A DNA stretch of 64,000 bases, taken from positions 1 through 64,000 of the forward strand of contig CAMUYR010000012.1 in the NCBI GenBank assembly GCA_947164965.1, read 5' to 3'. The position numbers were made by a program, and so were the translations under genes. The notes under the pieces were generated by a model. The model searched no databases and had not been told where the DNA came from. It worked only from the letters and a program-made list of their open reading frames with translations. Each line of letters begins with the position of its first letter. Position 1 is the stretch's first letter. Below, piece by piece: positions 1-9,006 of this stretch. Source of the DNA: an uncultured Prevotella sp. (GTDB lineage Bacteria; Bacteroidota; Bacteroidia; Bacteroidales; Bacteroidaceae).

Positions 1-8
1 CATGGGAC

Positions 9-455
9 ATGGACCATTCTAAGCAAATCGACCGGAAGACAAGTGCTTCCGGTCGTATGCCTCGTGGCATCAGGAACTACAACCCGCTGAATATCGAGAA
101 GGGACAGAATTGGCAGGGGCTGGCCGCGCTGCAGGACGACAAGCGGTTCTGCGTGTTTCAGGACTTCTACTACGGCTACAGGGCTGCCTTCAGGATTCTC
201 ATGACCTATAGGAAGAAAGGCATCCGAACGGTCAACGATATCGTCAGGCGGTGGGCACCGTCGACAGAGAACGACACGACAGGCTACATCAGAAGCGTGC
301 TGGCATACTCGGGGCTGCTGCAATACACCACGCTCGCCGACTATGAGTATATAGCACTTGTGGCGGCCATGGCGCGCGTAGAGTGCGGATCGGTGCCCGA
401 CTATGAGGCCCTTGCAAAGGCATGGATTGACAATGTGAGGGCGAAGGATGAATGA
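9..455 (+). CDS. Lysozyme-like / 'structural protein P5'-type small protein
   Basis: The conserved feature is an RGIRNYNPLNI segment near the N-terminus, typical of small Bacteroidetes and phage proteins annotated as structural protein P5 or lysozyme-like peptidoglycan proteins. The rest is helical with Trp/Tyr-rich stretches (NWQG, RRWAPSTEND), which also fits that family. The reading frame has no stop upstream to the window edge, so it could extend further left. An internal ATG at 57 (MPRGIRN) is the more usual start for this family, since the 16 residues before it look non-conserved. There is no signal peptide. Its neighbours to the left are outside the window, so a prophage or conjugative-element origin cannot be judged. 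The function is a family-level guess. Confidence 0.55.
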   Translation: MDHSKQIDRKTSASGRMPRGIRNYNPLNIEKGQNWQGLAALQDDKRFCVFQDFYYGYRAAFRILMTYRKKGIRTVNDIVRRWAPSTENDTTGYIRSVLAYSGLLQYTTLADYEYIALVAAMARVECGSVPDYEALAKAWIDNVRAKDE

Positions 456-507
456 ACGTTGAAATATTACAATATTACAATATTACATTACAATTTCACA
501 AGAAAAA

Positions 508-534
508 GAGGATGTGTCAAATAGGCACATCCTC
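508..534. terminator. Hairpin terminator after the P5-like gene
   Basis: A perfect 9-bp stem, GAGGATGTG / CACATCCTC, has a 9-nt loop. An A-rich run just before it would become a T-run on the minus strand, so it may work in either direction. It lies about 50 bp after the stop codon at 455. Between them is a short AT-rich stretch that repeats 'aatatta'. Confidence 0.6.
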
Positions 535-619
535 ATTTGATGACTTGGAAATATGGGCCAGTCCACGCTTCGTTATACGACGGTAGCATAAGGATTTGCT
601 GCCTGGATAGAATCATTGC

Positions 620-664
620 AAATATCGTTCATTGCTATTAAAAATAGTTCAATGAACGATATTT
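620..664. promoter_or_regulatory. Putative operator: 15-bp inverted repeat (site 1 of 3)
   Basis: Arms AAATATCGTTCATTG (620-634) and CAATGAACGATATTT (650-664) are perfectly complementary around a 15-nt spacer. The CGTTCA and TGAACG cores start 28 bp apart. The right arm ends 47 bp before the -7 box at 711. A near-identical arrangement with 27-bp spacing is at 11788-11828. A 13-nt half, TGAACGATATTTT, is repeated exactly before susC (2533-2545). Seen directly: the repeats. Inferred: a dimeric regulator, probably the AraC-domain protein at 914, binds here. Confidence 0.5.
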
Positions 665-710
665 TATAATCATTGAAACAAATATTATCGACAACTAACA
701 TGATATGTTA

Positions 711-718
711 TACCTTTG
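711..718 (+). promoter_or_regulatory. Bacteroidetes -7 box TACCTTTG
   Basis: TACCTTTG matches the Bacteroidetes sigma-ABfr -7 consensus TAnnTTTG. It lies 85 bp before a strong hairpin terminator, so it could make a short transcript of roughly 100 nt or serve as the upstream promoter of the regulator at 914. Confidence 0.55.
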
Positions 719-724
719 CAGCAA

Positions 725-827
725 AGTTTTAGGTTCATACAGTTAGTTTTATTAGTTAGTAATATTAGTTTTTTGGTTAGTTGGTTAATTGGTTGAAAAG
801 CGCAGCTCGCGATGAGCTGCGCTTTTT
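725..827 (+). ncRNA. Candidate short leader RNA or sRNA
   Basis: The stretch lies between a good -7 box (711-718) and a perfect 13-bp hairpin followed by a T-run (796-827). It contains no meaningful ORF. It is made of repeated TTAGTT/TTGGTT units followed by the terminator hairpin. It could be a free small RNA or an attenuated leader of the regulator gene, which also has its own closer promoter. The exact 5' end is inferred from the -7 box. Confidence 0.35.
796..827 (+). terminator. Strong Rho-independent terminator
   Basis: AAAAGCGCAGCTC (796-808), loop GCGAT, GAGCTGCGCTTTT (814-826), then more T. This is a perfect 13-bp stem with a U-tract. It sits between two promoters and upstream of the regulator at 914, so it would end transcripts begun at about 725. 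Confidence 0.75.
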
Positions 828-885
828 CGTTGATACGCTGTAGCAGATTTCTCTATTTTAGCTTGGTTATCTAAAAAAAATGATG

Positions 886-893
886 TATATTTG
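886..893 (+). promoter_or_regulatory. -7 box TATATTTG for the regulator gene
   Basis: TATATTTG fits TAnnTTTG. A TTG at 863-865 lies 20 nt upstream, the right place for a Bacteroidetes -33 element. The ATG of the regulator is 20 bp downstream. Confidence 0.5.
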
Positions 894-913
894 CATGCAA
901 AAACAGAACAGGA

Positions 914-2488
914 ATGCGTAAAACGATCATACTCATCATCACGTTAATTGCCCTATTGACCTCTTGCTCGGACAGCGAGAATATATATAAAATAGGTGTA
1001 GCTCAATGCTCGAAGGGGCGTTGGCGCGAGAAGGTGAACCAAGAGATGCTGGCTGCTCAGCATCTGTATGAGCACGATGTCAAGGTGAACATTGCCAATG
1101 CGATTGACGACCCTGAACTGCAGGCCCGCCAAATAGACAGTCTGGCAACGACGGGCATCGACCTGTTGGTGGTGGCTCCATACGAGGACATACAAATCAT
1201 CAACGATGCCATAGCCCGAGTACTTAAGGCGGGCATCCCCGTTGTCAGCTTTGATCGCAAGACGAGTGCCGACTATACGGCATTCATTGGCGGCAATAAC
1301 GTTGAGGCAGGCTTGATCGTGGGACAATATATTGCCTCTGTTGTCAGAGCCAAGAGACAGGGGACGACACCCAAGAAGCCACTGGTGATGGAGATTACAG
1401 GACTATTGAGCAGCACGCCCGCCTTGGAACGCCATATCGGATTCGAAAAAGCTATGAAAGCGTTGCCTGAAGTGGATTATATCTGCAGGAAGAGCGACTG
1501 GTCGAGCGACAGTGCCTGTTACTATGCCACCCAATTGATAGACTCGCTACGCAAGAACGACGCCGGACGACTGGACCAGACCTTCATTTTCTGCCATAAC
1601 GACGGCATGGCTACTGGTGTCTATAAGGCTGTTGTCGAGCAGGACGTCGAGGGACGCATCAAAATTCTGGGTATTGACGGCATGCCTGGCGAGGGACTGG
1701 AATATGTGAAGCTGGGCCATCAGATTGGTACCTACTACTACCCCACTCATGGCGAAAAGATTATCAAGCTGGCCCTGGATATTCTGACTGGCAAGCCTTA
1801 TGAACGCGAGAACCCGATGCTGGGATTTGTTGTAACACCCGATAACGTAGACCTTGTAACGACGGAATCGATAGAACTGATGAAACAGAACGACCATATG
1901 GTGACGATACACGACAAACTGGAATCGTACTTCGGCCTATATAACACCCAGCGTAAGGTCTTGATAGGCAGTTTCATCACGATTATTCTATTAATCGTGG
2001 CGTTCATCATGATGTGGCGCGCCTACATCCAAACGCGCAAGGCCATTCATCAGCGACAGAGCCTGAATGAGGAGGAGACGCTGTTCTACACCAATGCCGA
2101 CAACCGGAAGCTGCGCCAGATATTCGAGACACCAAAGGAAGAGATGCCTGCACCCCGTTCGCAGGACACCATCTTTGCCGAAACACTGAACGAGGCTATC
2201 CGCAAAAACATGTCGAACCCCAACCTGAAGATGGAGGACCTGGGCGACGAGGTAGGACTAAGCCGCGTACAACTATACAGAAAAGTGAAAGCCATTACAG
2301 GTCAATCGCCCGTAGAACTGCTCAGGCAGATGCGACTGCAACGTGGCTATGCCCTGCTGACGAGTACCAACAAGACCGTTTCAGAGATTGCTTTCGAGGT
2401 GGGTTTTGGAACACCTGGCTATTTTTCGAAATGCTTCAAACAACAATTCGGTAAGTATCCTATGGACTTAAGAAGTGGACAAAATTGA
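914..2488 (+). CDS. Membrane-bound sugar-binding/AraC-type regulator of the fructan PUL
   Basis: Residues 1-18 form a hydrophobic signal ending in a lipobox-like LLTSC. Residues about 24-330 are a LacI/ribose-binding-type periplasmic sugar-binding fold (IGVAQCS start, PVVSFDRK and ILGIDGMPGEG segments). One membrane helix spans about 349-369, and an AraC-type DNA-binding domain spans about 420-520 (double HTH, VSEIAFEVGFGTPGYFSKCFK). No histidine kinase or receiver domain lies between, unlike the Bacteroides fructose sensor BT1754, which is a hybrid two-component protein with a similar sensor fold. It probably senses fructose in the periplasm and activates the neighbouring PUL; that is inference from its position directly before susC. 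The start is supported by the -7 box at 886. Confidence in the domain order is high. Confidence 0.8.
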   Translation: MRKTIILIITLIALLTSCSDSENIYKIGVAQCSKGRWREKVNQEMLAAQHLYEHDVKVNIANAIDDPELQARQIDSLATTGIDLLVVAPYEDIQIINDAIARVLKAGIPVVSFDRKTSADYTAFIGGNNVEAGLIVGQYIASVVRAKRQGTTPKKPLVMEITGLLSSTPALERHIGFEKAMKALPEVDYICRKSDWSSDSACYYATQLIDSLRKNDAGRLDQTFIFCHNDGMATGVYKAVVEQDVEGRIKILGIDGMPGEGLEYVKLGHQIGTYYYPTHGEKIIKLALDILTGKPYERENPMLGFVVTPDNVDLVTTESIELMKQNDHMVTIHDKLESYFGLYNTQRKVLIGSFITIILLIVAFIMMWRAYIQTRKAIHQRQSLNEEETLFYTNADNRKLRQIFETPKEEMPAPRSQDTIFAETLNEAIRKNMSNPNLKMEDLGDEVGLSRVQLYRKVKAITGQSPVELLRQMRLQRGYALLTSTNKTVSEIAFEVGFGTPGYFSKCFKQQFGKYPMDLRSGQN

Positions 2489-2523
2489 CATATCAGTCAA
2501 CAATTGTTCCATGTAACATAATT

Positions 2524-2565
2524 AATAGAGGCTGAACGATATTTTCTAAACGTTCAGCCTCTATT
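2524..2565. promoter_or_regulatory. Inverted repeat before susC (site 2 of 3; operator and/or terminator)
   Basis: Perfect 15-bp arms AATAGAGGCTGAACG (2524-2538) and CGTTCAGCCTCTATT (2551-2565) enclose a 12-nt spacer. The element contains TGAACGATATTTT (2533-2545), identical to the site before the regulator leader. It ends 4 bp before the susC -7 box. It lacks a T-run, so it is a weak terminator candidate for the regulator gene and a better operator candidate. Confidence 0.5.
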
Positions 2566-2569
2566 ATTG

Positions 2570-2577
2570 TACTTTTG
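2570..2577 (+). promoter_or_regulatory. -7 box TACTTTTG for the fructan susC operon
   Basis: TACTTTTG followed by CACC matches TAnnTTTG and lies 44 bp before the susC ATG. It probably drives susC, susD, the surface glycan-binding gene, the first GH32 gene and possibly the gene at 10714. Confidence 0.6.
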
Positions 2578-2621
2578 CACCAGACTTTAAAAAGTACTAA
2601 CCCAATTAAAAAGTAAAGCAA

Positions 2622-5600
2622 ATGAAACAGACGAAAAGATTCATTCTGAGTTTTCTGATGTTAGCGCTTACTACATTAATGTACGCGCAACAGGAAATCA
2701 GTGGAACGGTGACAGATGCCATGGGGCCAGTCATCGGTGCTACTGTGATGGAGAAGGGAACGTCGAACGGTACAGTGACCGATTTCGATGGTAACTTCAA
2801 GCTGAAGGTGGAAGCTGGTAAGACGCTGGTATTTTCGTTTATCGGCTATCTGACACAAGAGCTGCCAGCACAGGACGGTATGCAAGTCATGATGAAGGAC
2901 GATGCGCTGATGGTGGAGGAAGTGGTAGTGACTGGTTACACCACCCAGCGTAAGGCCGACCTGACGGGTGCCGTCTCAGTGGTCAGCGTCAACGAACTGG
3001 CCAAGCAAAACGAGAACAACCCCATCAAGGCCATGCAGGGTCGCGTGCCAGGCATGAACATCTCGGCTGACGGTTCGCCCTCTGGTGCAGCCACCGTCCG
3101 CATCCGTGGTATCGGAACGCTGAACGACAACGATCCACTCTACATCATCGATGGTGTGCCCACAAAGGCCGGCATGCACGAGCTGAACGGTAACGACATT
3201 GAGAGCATCCAGGTATTGAAGGATGCCGCCTCGGCCTCTATCTATGGTAGCCGCGCTGCCAATGGTGTGATTATCATCACCACCAAGAAGGGCAAGGAAG
3301 GTAAGATCAAGGTGAACTTCGACGCCAGTGTGGCCGCATCGTTCTATAAGAATAAGATTGAGACGATGAATGCCTCAGAATGGGGCCGTGCTTTCTGGCA
3401 GGCTTCTGTCAACGATGGTCTCAATCCGAACAACAACAATCTCGGCTATCGCTACAACTGGAGCTACGACAAGAACGGTAACCCCGTGCTCAACAGTCTG
3501 TCAATGAACATGTATCTGGACGACAACGCATCAGTCCGCACTGGTGATACCGACTGGTTCAAGGAGATTACACGTACAGGTGTTGTCCAGCAGTACAACC
3601 TCTCCGTCAGCAATGGTTCAGAGCGTGGCCATTCGTTCTTCTCAGTAGGTTATTACGACAACCTCGGCACCATCAAGGAGAGCAAGTTCAACCGTCTCTC
3701 GGCTCGTGCCAACAGCGAGTATAAGCTGTTCGACGGTCTGCTGACTATTGGTGAGAACTTCACCATGAACCGTACTAAGGGTACCGATGCTCCTGGTGGT
3801 ATTCTGGAGAATGCCCTCGAGTTCAACCCCAACTTCCCCATCTGGGCAGAGAATGGTGAGTATGCCCAGGCTCTCGGTGCCTACTCAGAGCGTGAGAATC
3901 CGCTGAGTCTCCTCGCTAACAATAAGGATAATGAATATACGATGTGGCGTTCGTTTGGCGATATACACCTCAACATCACCCCATTCAAGAACTTCATGAT
4001 ACGTACTACCCTGGGTATGGATTACAGCCAGAAAGAGCAGCGCTTCTTCACCTATCCTATTGCCAATGGTAAGATGAAGCGTACAGAGTCGGCATCAGAG
4101 AGCAAACAGGAGCACTGGATGCGCTGGATGTGGAACGCCATTGCCACCTATAACCTGGAGAAGGGCGACCATCGCGCCGACGCCATGATAGGTATGGAGG
4201 TAAACCGTCAGGACTACAAGTGGAACAGTGCCAAGCGTTACGAATACAGCATTCTGAATACTGACTATATGTGGCCATCGGCAGGCTCAGGCCGTCAGTT
4301 GGCCGAGGGTTCTGGCGACGGATTCTCACTGGTATCATTCTTCGGTAAGGTGAACTACACCTATGCTGACCGCTACATGGCTTCATTGACAGTACGCCGC
4401 GACGGTTCGAGCCGCTTTGGTCATAACAACCAGTATGGTACATTCCCATCAGTCAGTGCCGGTTGGCGTATCTCTGAGGAGAAGTTTATGAAGCCAGCCA
4501 ACAAGTGGCTTGACAACCTGAAGCTGCGCTACTCTTGGGGACAGACCGGTAACCAGGAGATATCGAACACAGCCCGCTACACCCTCTACAAGTCGGTGGT
4601 TTCTACTGGTCTTTGGGAGAGCGGCGATGCTGGTACCTCTTATGACATTGCAGGTAAGAATGGTGGCTATGCCCTGAACAATGGCTACGTTCGCGCTCAG
4701 CGTGGTAATGAAGACATCAAATGGGAGACAACTACTCAGCACAACATCGGTATCGACTTTGGCGTGATGCACAACGAGATATACGGAAGCTTCGACTGGT
4801 TCCACAAGCTGACCTCCGACATCCTGCTGCCTATGGATGGTATTGGCGCCATGGGTGAAGGTGCTTCGCAGTGGATCAATGCCGGCGAGATGAAGAACAT
4901 TGGTTGGGAATTGACAGTAGGTTATCGTCATAAGCTGGCTAACGGACTGTCGTGGGACATCAACGGCAACATCAGCCGCTATACCAACGAAATCACCAAG
5001 CTGCCTGAAACCGTAGCAGCCAAGGGAACATTCGGTGGTAATGGTATCAAGAGCGTAGTAGGCCATCCTATGGGTGCACAGGTTGGCTATGTGGCTGACG
5101 GCATCTTCAAGAGTCAGGACGAAATTGACAACCATGCCATCCAGGAGGGTGCCGGTCTGGGACGCATCCGCTATCGCGACCTCAACGGCGATGGCTATAT
5201 CACAGAAGAAGACCAGACCTGGATTTACGATCCGACACCTGACTTCACTTGGGGTCTGAATGTCTATCTGCAATATAAGGACTGGGACTTCACCATGTTC
5301 TGGCAGGGCGTACAGGGAGTCGACGTAGATTGCCGCGGCTATAAGTCGCAGACTGACTTCTGGGCCAACTCTACCATCAACGTGCCATATCTGAACAAGG
5401 GTGTCCGTGTGCTCGATGCATGGAGCCCAACAAACACAAGCAGTGACATCCCTGCCCTCACCACATCGGATACGAACAACGAAGGACGTGTTTCTACCTA
5501 TTATATTGAAAACGGCTCGTTCGTCAAACTGCGCACCATTCAGCTGGGCTATAATGTTCCGAAGAGCTTTACCGAGAAGCTGCGCATGGAGCGCATCCGT

Positions 5601-5729
5601 CTCTATCTCTCAGCCCAGAACCTGCTGACCATCAAGAGCAGTAAGTTCTCTGGTGTCGATCCTGAGAATCCCGGATTCGGCTATCCTATCCCTCTCAATA
5701 TGACATTCGGCGTGAACGTATCGTTCTAA
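2622..5729 (+). CDS. SusC-like TonB-dependent fructan transporter
   Basis: An outer-membrane TonB-dependent receptor of the SusC/RagA family, 1035 residues, the usual length. A signal peptide (about 1-22, ending YAQ) precedes a carboxypeptidase-regulatory-like domain (about 24-100, ISGTVTDAMGPVIGATV, DFDGNF), then a plug (about 115-225, GAVSVVS, RIRGIGTLNDNDPLYIIDG, ILKDAASASIYGSRAANGV) and a beta-barrel ending in the terminal Phe of VNVSF. It imports oligosaccharides together with the SusD partner encoded 36 bp downstream. The nearby GH32, fructokinase and DUF4960-like genes point to levan or inulin as substrate. No FecR-type signalling extension is present. Confidence 0.92.
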   Translation: MKQTKRFILSFLMLALTTLMYAQQEISGTVTDAMGPVIGATVMEKGTSNGTVTDFDGNFKLKVEAGKTLVFSFIGYLTQELPAQDGMQVMMKDDALMVEEVVVTGYTTQRKADLTGAVSVVSVNELAKQNENNPIKAMQGRVPGMNISADGSPSGAATVRIRGIGTLNDNDPLYIIDGVPTKAGMHELNGNDIESIQVLKDAASASIYGSRAANGVIIITTKKGKEGKIKVNFDASVAASFYKNKIETMNASEWGRAFWQASVNDGLNPNNNNLGYRYNWSYDKNGNPVLNSLSMNMYLDDNASVRTGDTDWFKEITRTGVVQQYNLSVSNGSERGHSFFSVGYYDNLGTIKESKFNRLSARANSEYKLFDGLLTIGENFTMNRTKGTDAPGGILENALEFNPNFPIWAENGEYAQALGAYSERENPLSLLANNKDNEYTMWRSFGDIHLNITPFKNFMIRTTLGMDYSQKEQRFFTYPIANGKMKRTESASESKQEHWMRWMWNAIATYNLEKGDHRADAMIGMEVNRQDYKWNSAKRYEYSILNTDYMWPSAGSGRQLAEGSGDGFSLVSFFGKVNYTYADRYMASLTVRRDGSSRFGHNNQYGTFPSVSAGWRISEEKFMKPANKWLDNLKLRYSWGQTGNQEISNTARYTLYKSVVSTGLWESGDAGTSYDIAGKNGGYALNNGYVRAQRGNEDIKWETTTQHNIGIDFGVMHNEIYGSFDWFHKLTSDILLPMDGIGAMGEGASQWINAGEMKNIGWELTVGYRHKLANGLSWDINGNISRYTNEITKLPETVAAKGTFGGNGIKSVVGHPMGAQVGYVADGIFKSQDEIDNHAIQEGAGLGRIRYRDLNGDGYITEEDQTWIYDPTPDFTWGLNVYLQYKDWDFTMFWQGVQGVDVDCRGYKSQTDFWANSTINVPYLNKGVRVLDAWSPTNTSSDIPALTTSDTNNEGRVSTYYIENGSFVKLRTIQLGYNVPKSFTEKLRMERIRLYLSAQNLLTIKSSKFSGVDPENPGFGYPIPLNMTFGVNVSF

Positions 5730-5765
5730 TTAAGAGTTAAGAATTTAGAATTAAGAAAGATAGTT

Positions 5766-7505
5766 ATGAAAACAATATATCAAACAATATGTGTCCTCAT
5801 CTGTGGCATGGTGTTCACAGCATGTTCCAGTTTCCTCGAAGAGCAGGTTCCGCAGGGAACACTCACTCAGGACGAGGTCAAGGACCCCAAATATATTGAT
5901 AATGTCATCATCTCGGCCTATGCTGGTCTGGTGACGATTGAAGACATGAATGCGTCGTTCTCGCTGTGGAACTACGATACACGTTCTGACGATGCCTACG
6001 TGGGCGGAGCCTCTTTCTCTGACGGTGAGCCTTTCCACAGACTGGAACTGGCAACAGGTGTAAAGACTGACGAATGGCCTTTCTCTTCTATCTGGGGTAA
6101 GATGTACAAATACCTCTCGCGTATCTCGCTGACCATTGATATTCTGGCAACAGCAGACCAAAACAATGCCGTTATCCTGCAGCGTACTGCCGAGATGAAG
6201 TTCTTGCGTGCCTATGGCCACTTCCAGCTGAAGCGCCTGTTCAAGAAGATTCCTTTTGTCAACAAGCTGAATATGGAGGAAGAGGACTATAACAACCTCT
6301 CGAACACCGAATATACCAACGACGAGGGTTGGCAGCAGATTATCAACGACCTGGAAGAGGCTTATGCTGTGCTGCCCGTGAACCAAGCCGACAAGGGACG
6401 CCCCACAAAGGCTGCCGCAGCCGCTTTCCTGGCTAAGGTCTATCTTTATAAGGCCTATCATCAGGATGATGTCAACAGCCATCAGGTGACCAGCATCAGT
6501 GATACAGATTTAAATAAGGTGATAGAATATACCAACCCATCACTCTATGCCAATTATGGTCTGGAAAATGATATTCACAATAACTTCCGTCCGGAAGAGC
6601 AATACGAGAACGGCAGAGAGGCCATCTGGGCTGTCCAGTACTCACGCAACGATGGTACGGTATATGGCAACCTGAATTTCTCTAATCGTCTGATTGTGCC
6701 TTGTATCCCTAAGGTTCACGATTCAGGTAACGACTTCTACAAGCCCTCTCACAATCTGGTGGATGCTTATCGTACCAACAGCGATGGTCTGCCTCTGCTC
6801 GACGATTTTGCTAACGTTGACTACGCTGTAGGCAGCAACCAGACTGTTGACCCACGTCTGTTTGTCACCGTGGGCATGCCTGGCACTCCCTATATGTTCA
6901 ACACCAATTTCATGATGGAAGAAAGCAACACGTGGAGTCGTGGCGGTGGCACATACGGCTACTTCGTATCGCTGAAGCAGAATGTCGATCCTGAACTGAC
7001 GGATATGTATCTCTTCAACTGCGACAACCAGTGGGCCTCATCGATGAACCGCATCGTGTTCCGCTATGCTGATGTGCTGCTGATGCGTGCAGAGGCTTAC
7101 GCCCAACTAGGACAGACCACAGAGGCTATCAAACTGATCAATCAGGTACGCGAGCGTGCCGCCGGCATGATGAACGGCAGTATTGTCTCTAACTATCCCA
7201 ACAAGTATGGTGTCCACTATGCAATCGGTAAATACAATGGTACTTACAGCAAGGACGAAACGATGAAGATCGTGAAGATGGAACGCCGTCTGGAGCTGGC
7301 AATGGAGAGCGAGCGCTTCTTCGACTTGGTGCGCTGGGGTGATGCCGCTAAGGTCATCAACAAGTTCTACACCGACGAGAGCCGCACGATGAACTTCCTG
7401 AAAGGAGCTTCTTTCACAGCAGATAAGAACGAATATCTGCCTATACCTCATGAGCAGATGGCTGCTTCAAACGGAAATTACGAGCAGAACATCGGACAAT
7501 GGTGA
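5766..7505 (+). CDS. SusD/RagB-like fructan-binding lipoprotein
   Basis: A surface lipoprotein of the SusD/RagB family, 579 residues. The signal peptide ends in a lipobox (VFTAC, Cys20). The N-terminal TPR-like SusD region carries EMKFLRAYGHFQLKRLF, and the C-terminal region has the typical RYADVLLMRAEAYAQLG and MERRLELAMESERFFDLVRWG segments. It forms the glycan-capturing lid over the SusC channel encoded just upstream. Substrate assignment to fructan comes from the locus, not from this sequence alone. Confidence 0.92.
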   Translation: MKTIYQTICVLICGMVFTACSSFLEEQVPQGTLTQDEVKDPKYIDNVIISAYAGLVTIEDMNASFSLWNYDTRSDDAYVGGASFSDGEPFHRLELATGVKTDEWPFSSIWGKMYKYLSRISLTIDILATADQNNAVILQRTAEMKFLRAYGHFQLKRLFKKIPFVNKLNMEEEDYNNLSNTEYTNDEGWQQIINDLEEAYAVLPVNQADKGRPTKAAAAAFLAKVYLYKAYHQDDVNSHQVTSISDTDLNKVIEYTNPSLYANYGLENDIHNNFRPEEQYENGREAIWAVQYSRNDGTVYGNLNFSNRLIVPCIPKVHDSGNDFYKPSHNLVDAYRTNSDGLPLLDDFANVDYAVGSNQTVDPRLFVTVGMPGTPYMFNTNFMMEESNTWSRGGGTYGYFVSLKQNVDPELTDMYLFNCDNQWASSMNRIVFRYADVLLMRAEAYAQLGQTTEAIKLINQVRERAAGMMNGSIVSNYPNKYGVHYAIGKYNGTYSKDETMKIVKMERRLELAMESERFFDLVRWGDAAKVINKFYTDESRTMNFLKGASFTADKNEYLPIPHEQMAASNGNYEQNIGQW

Positions 7506-7536
7506 TGAGAAATTGAGAAATTGAGAAAATGAAAAA

Positions 7537-8967
7537 ATGAGAAAAATAATTATGAAAGCAATACTGAATAAAATCTGCGGCACAATAACGGTTATTGGTT
7601 ATTGTCTATTGGTTTTCGTTTTTGCGTCATGCGCAAAAGACGACCATACGGGCAGCATTAATGTCAGCGGGTCGTGTCTGGTAGAAGAGCTGGTGCTCAA
7701 TGGCCAGTATAAGGCTACCATCAACACAGAGAAGCGACTCATCAAAGTGAAGGTTCCTGTTGATTTCAACACGAAGAATGATATGGAGATTACCAGTCTT
7801 ACCGTTTCTGCCGGTGCCAAGAGCAACCTGAAAGTGGGTGACCACATCAATCTTGATGCAGACAAGACACTGCACGTGACCAATGGCGACCTCTTTATGG
7901 ACTATCAGGTGGCTGTACGCAATGACGAAGCCATCATGAAGCTCTTCCTCTTGGAAGGTGTGAAGGGGGCCATCAATCAGGAGGACAAGAGTATCACAGT
8001 ATCAGTGACGGCCAACAGTGGTGTCGATCTGAGTAATGCTACCTTCGAAGTGGAATGCAGCGAGGATGCTACGTGCAGCCCTGCCAGTGGTACGAAGGGC
8101 AACTTCACTGAGCCATTCCAGATTACATTGACCGACAATACGGCCAGCAACACCTATACCGTCTATGCCGTACTCATCGACAAGCCCAAGGCTCTGTTTG
8201 TTGGCGAGGCTGAGAATATAGAGATGCTCAACGATGAGGAGAAGGCTGCCGCCAAGTGGCTCACTGGTAACATCACGGGTTCGGCCTATGCTTCATGGAG
8301 CGACATAGCCAACGGCAATATCTCGCTCGACGAGTGTAAGTTTATCTTCTTCCACCGTCACTGTCCTTCCTATGGCACCTATAATGGTTTCGTAGATGCA
8401 GAGACGACAGCCATGTCGGCACTCTCAAAGATGAAGGATTTGTGGCAGCGCGGTGTGGGCTTTGTATTGGGACGTTCGGCTGTCAACTTCGCCATAGCCC
8501 TGGGTGCTATGCCTGAGGATGCTTATCCCAACAATGTATGGGGTGGCGGAGGCGGTGAAGGCTCCGACCTCATGGGCGACGACCCCTGGCACTTCTATGC
8601 CTACGACATCACTCATCCACTGTGGCAAGGTCTGAAGACCTATCCTGGTGCTGCTGAGAATGCTGTCTATACACTGGATAAGGACTATACCATCTGTAAC
8701 ACCACTTCACAATACGGATTCTGGGGCGACTATGAAGGCCGTGAGGGTGCCGTAGAGGCTAAGACCGGCGGACGTGCCCTTGGTGGTGACAATAGTGTAT
8801 CATCGTGGGAACTGAAGGCTGCCAACGGAGAATATGGTAAGGGTGGCGTCATCTGCTTCGGTTCAGGTCTCTTCGACTGGAACTCACCTACCCCCTACAC
8901 GTCGAACTATCACGACAATATGGGAGCCATCATGCTCAACGCATTCCACTATCTCACTGGAGAGTAA
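7537..8967 (+). CDS. DUF4960-like surface fructan-binding lipoprotein
   Basis: A 476-residue lipoprotein with a long hydrophobic leader and a lipobox (VFASC, Cys32). An in-frame ATG at 7552 gives a more ordinary signal peptide and may be the true start. After two short beta-sandwich repeats (about 40-215, each a DUF5018-like strand pattern) comes a C-terminal domain rich in Trp and Gly (GVGFVLGRSAVNFAIALG, HPLWQGLKTYPG). This matches what is known as DUF4960 in the Bacteroides levan-binding protein BT1761. It occupies the SusE position after susD, so it is probably a surface glycan-binding protein that helps hold fructan for the GH32 enzyme encoded next. Confidence 0.7.
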   Translation: MRKIIMKAILNKICGTITVIGYCLLVFVFASCAKDDHTGSINVSGSCLVEELVLNGQYKATINTEKRLIKVKVPVDFNTKNDMEITSLTVSAGAKSNLKVGDHINLDADKTLHVTNGDLFMDYQVAVRNDEAIMKLFLLEGVKGAINQEDKSITVSVTANSGVDLSNATFEVECSEDATCSPASGTKGNFTEPFQITLTDNTASNTYTVYAVLIDKPKALFVGEAENIEMLNDEEKAAAKWLTGNITGSAYASWSDIANGNISLDECKFIFFHRHCPSYGTYNGFVDAETTAMSALSKMKDLWQRGVGFVLGRSAVNFAIALGAMPEDAYPNNVWGGGGGEGSDLMGDDPWHFYAYDITHPLWQGLKTYPGAAENAVYTLDKDYTICNTTSQYGFWGDYEGREGAVEAKTGGRALGGDNSVSSWELKAANGEYGKGGVICFGSGLFDWNSPTPYTSNYHDNMGAIMLNAFHYLTGE

Positions 8968-9006
8968 GTAAAGGTAAATAAGTAAAAAGGTAAAAAAGTA
9001 AAAGTT

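Noticed and set aside
456..913. tRNA or riboswitch in the leader gap
   Set aside because: No cloverleaf, T-loop or known riboswitch core was found; only promoters, hairpins and repeats.
2524..2565. Simple terminator for the regulator gene
   Set aside because: The stem is strong but lacks a T-run and abuts the susC promoter; shared motif with two other promoters favours an operator, so it is listed as regulatory.
4449..5273. 274-codon minus-strand frame inside the fructan susC gene
   Set aside because: Overlaps a clear SusC coding region and has no family features.
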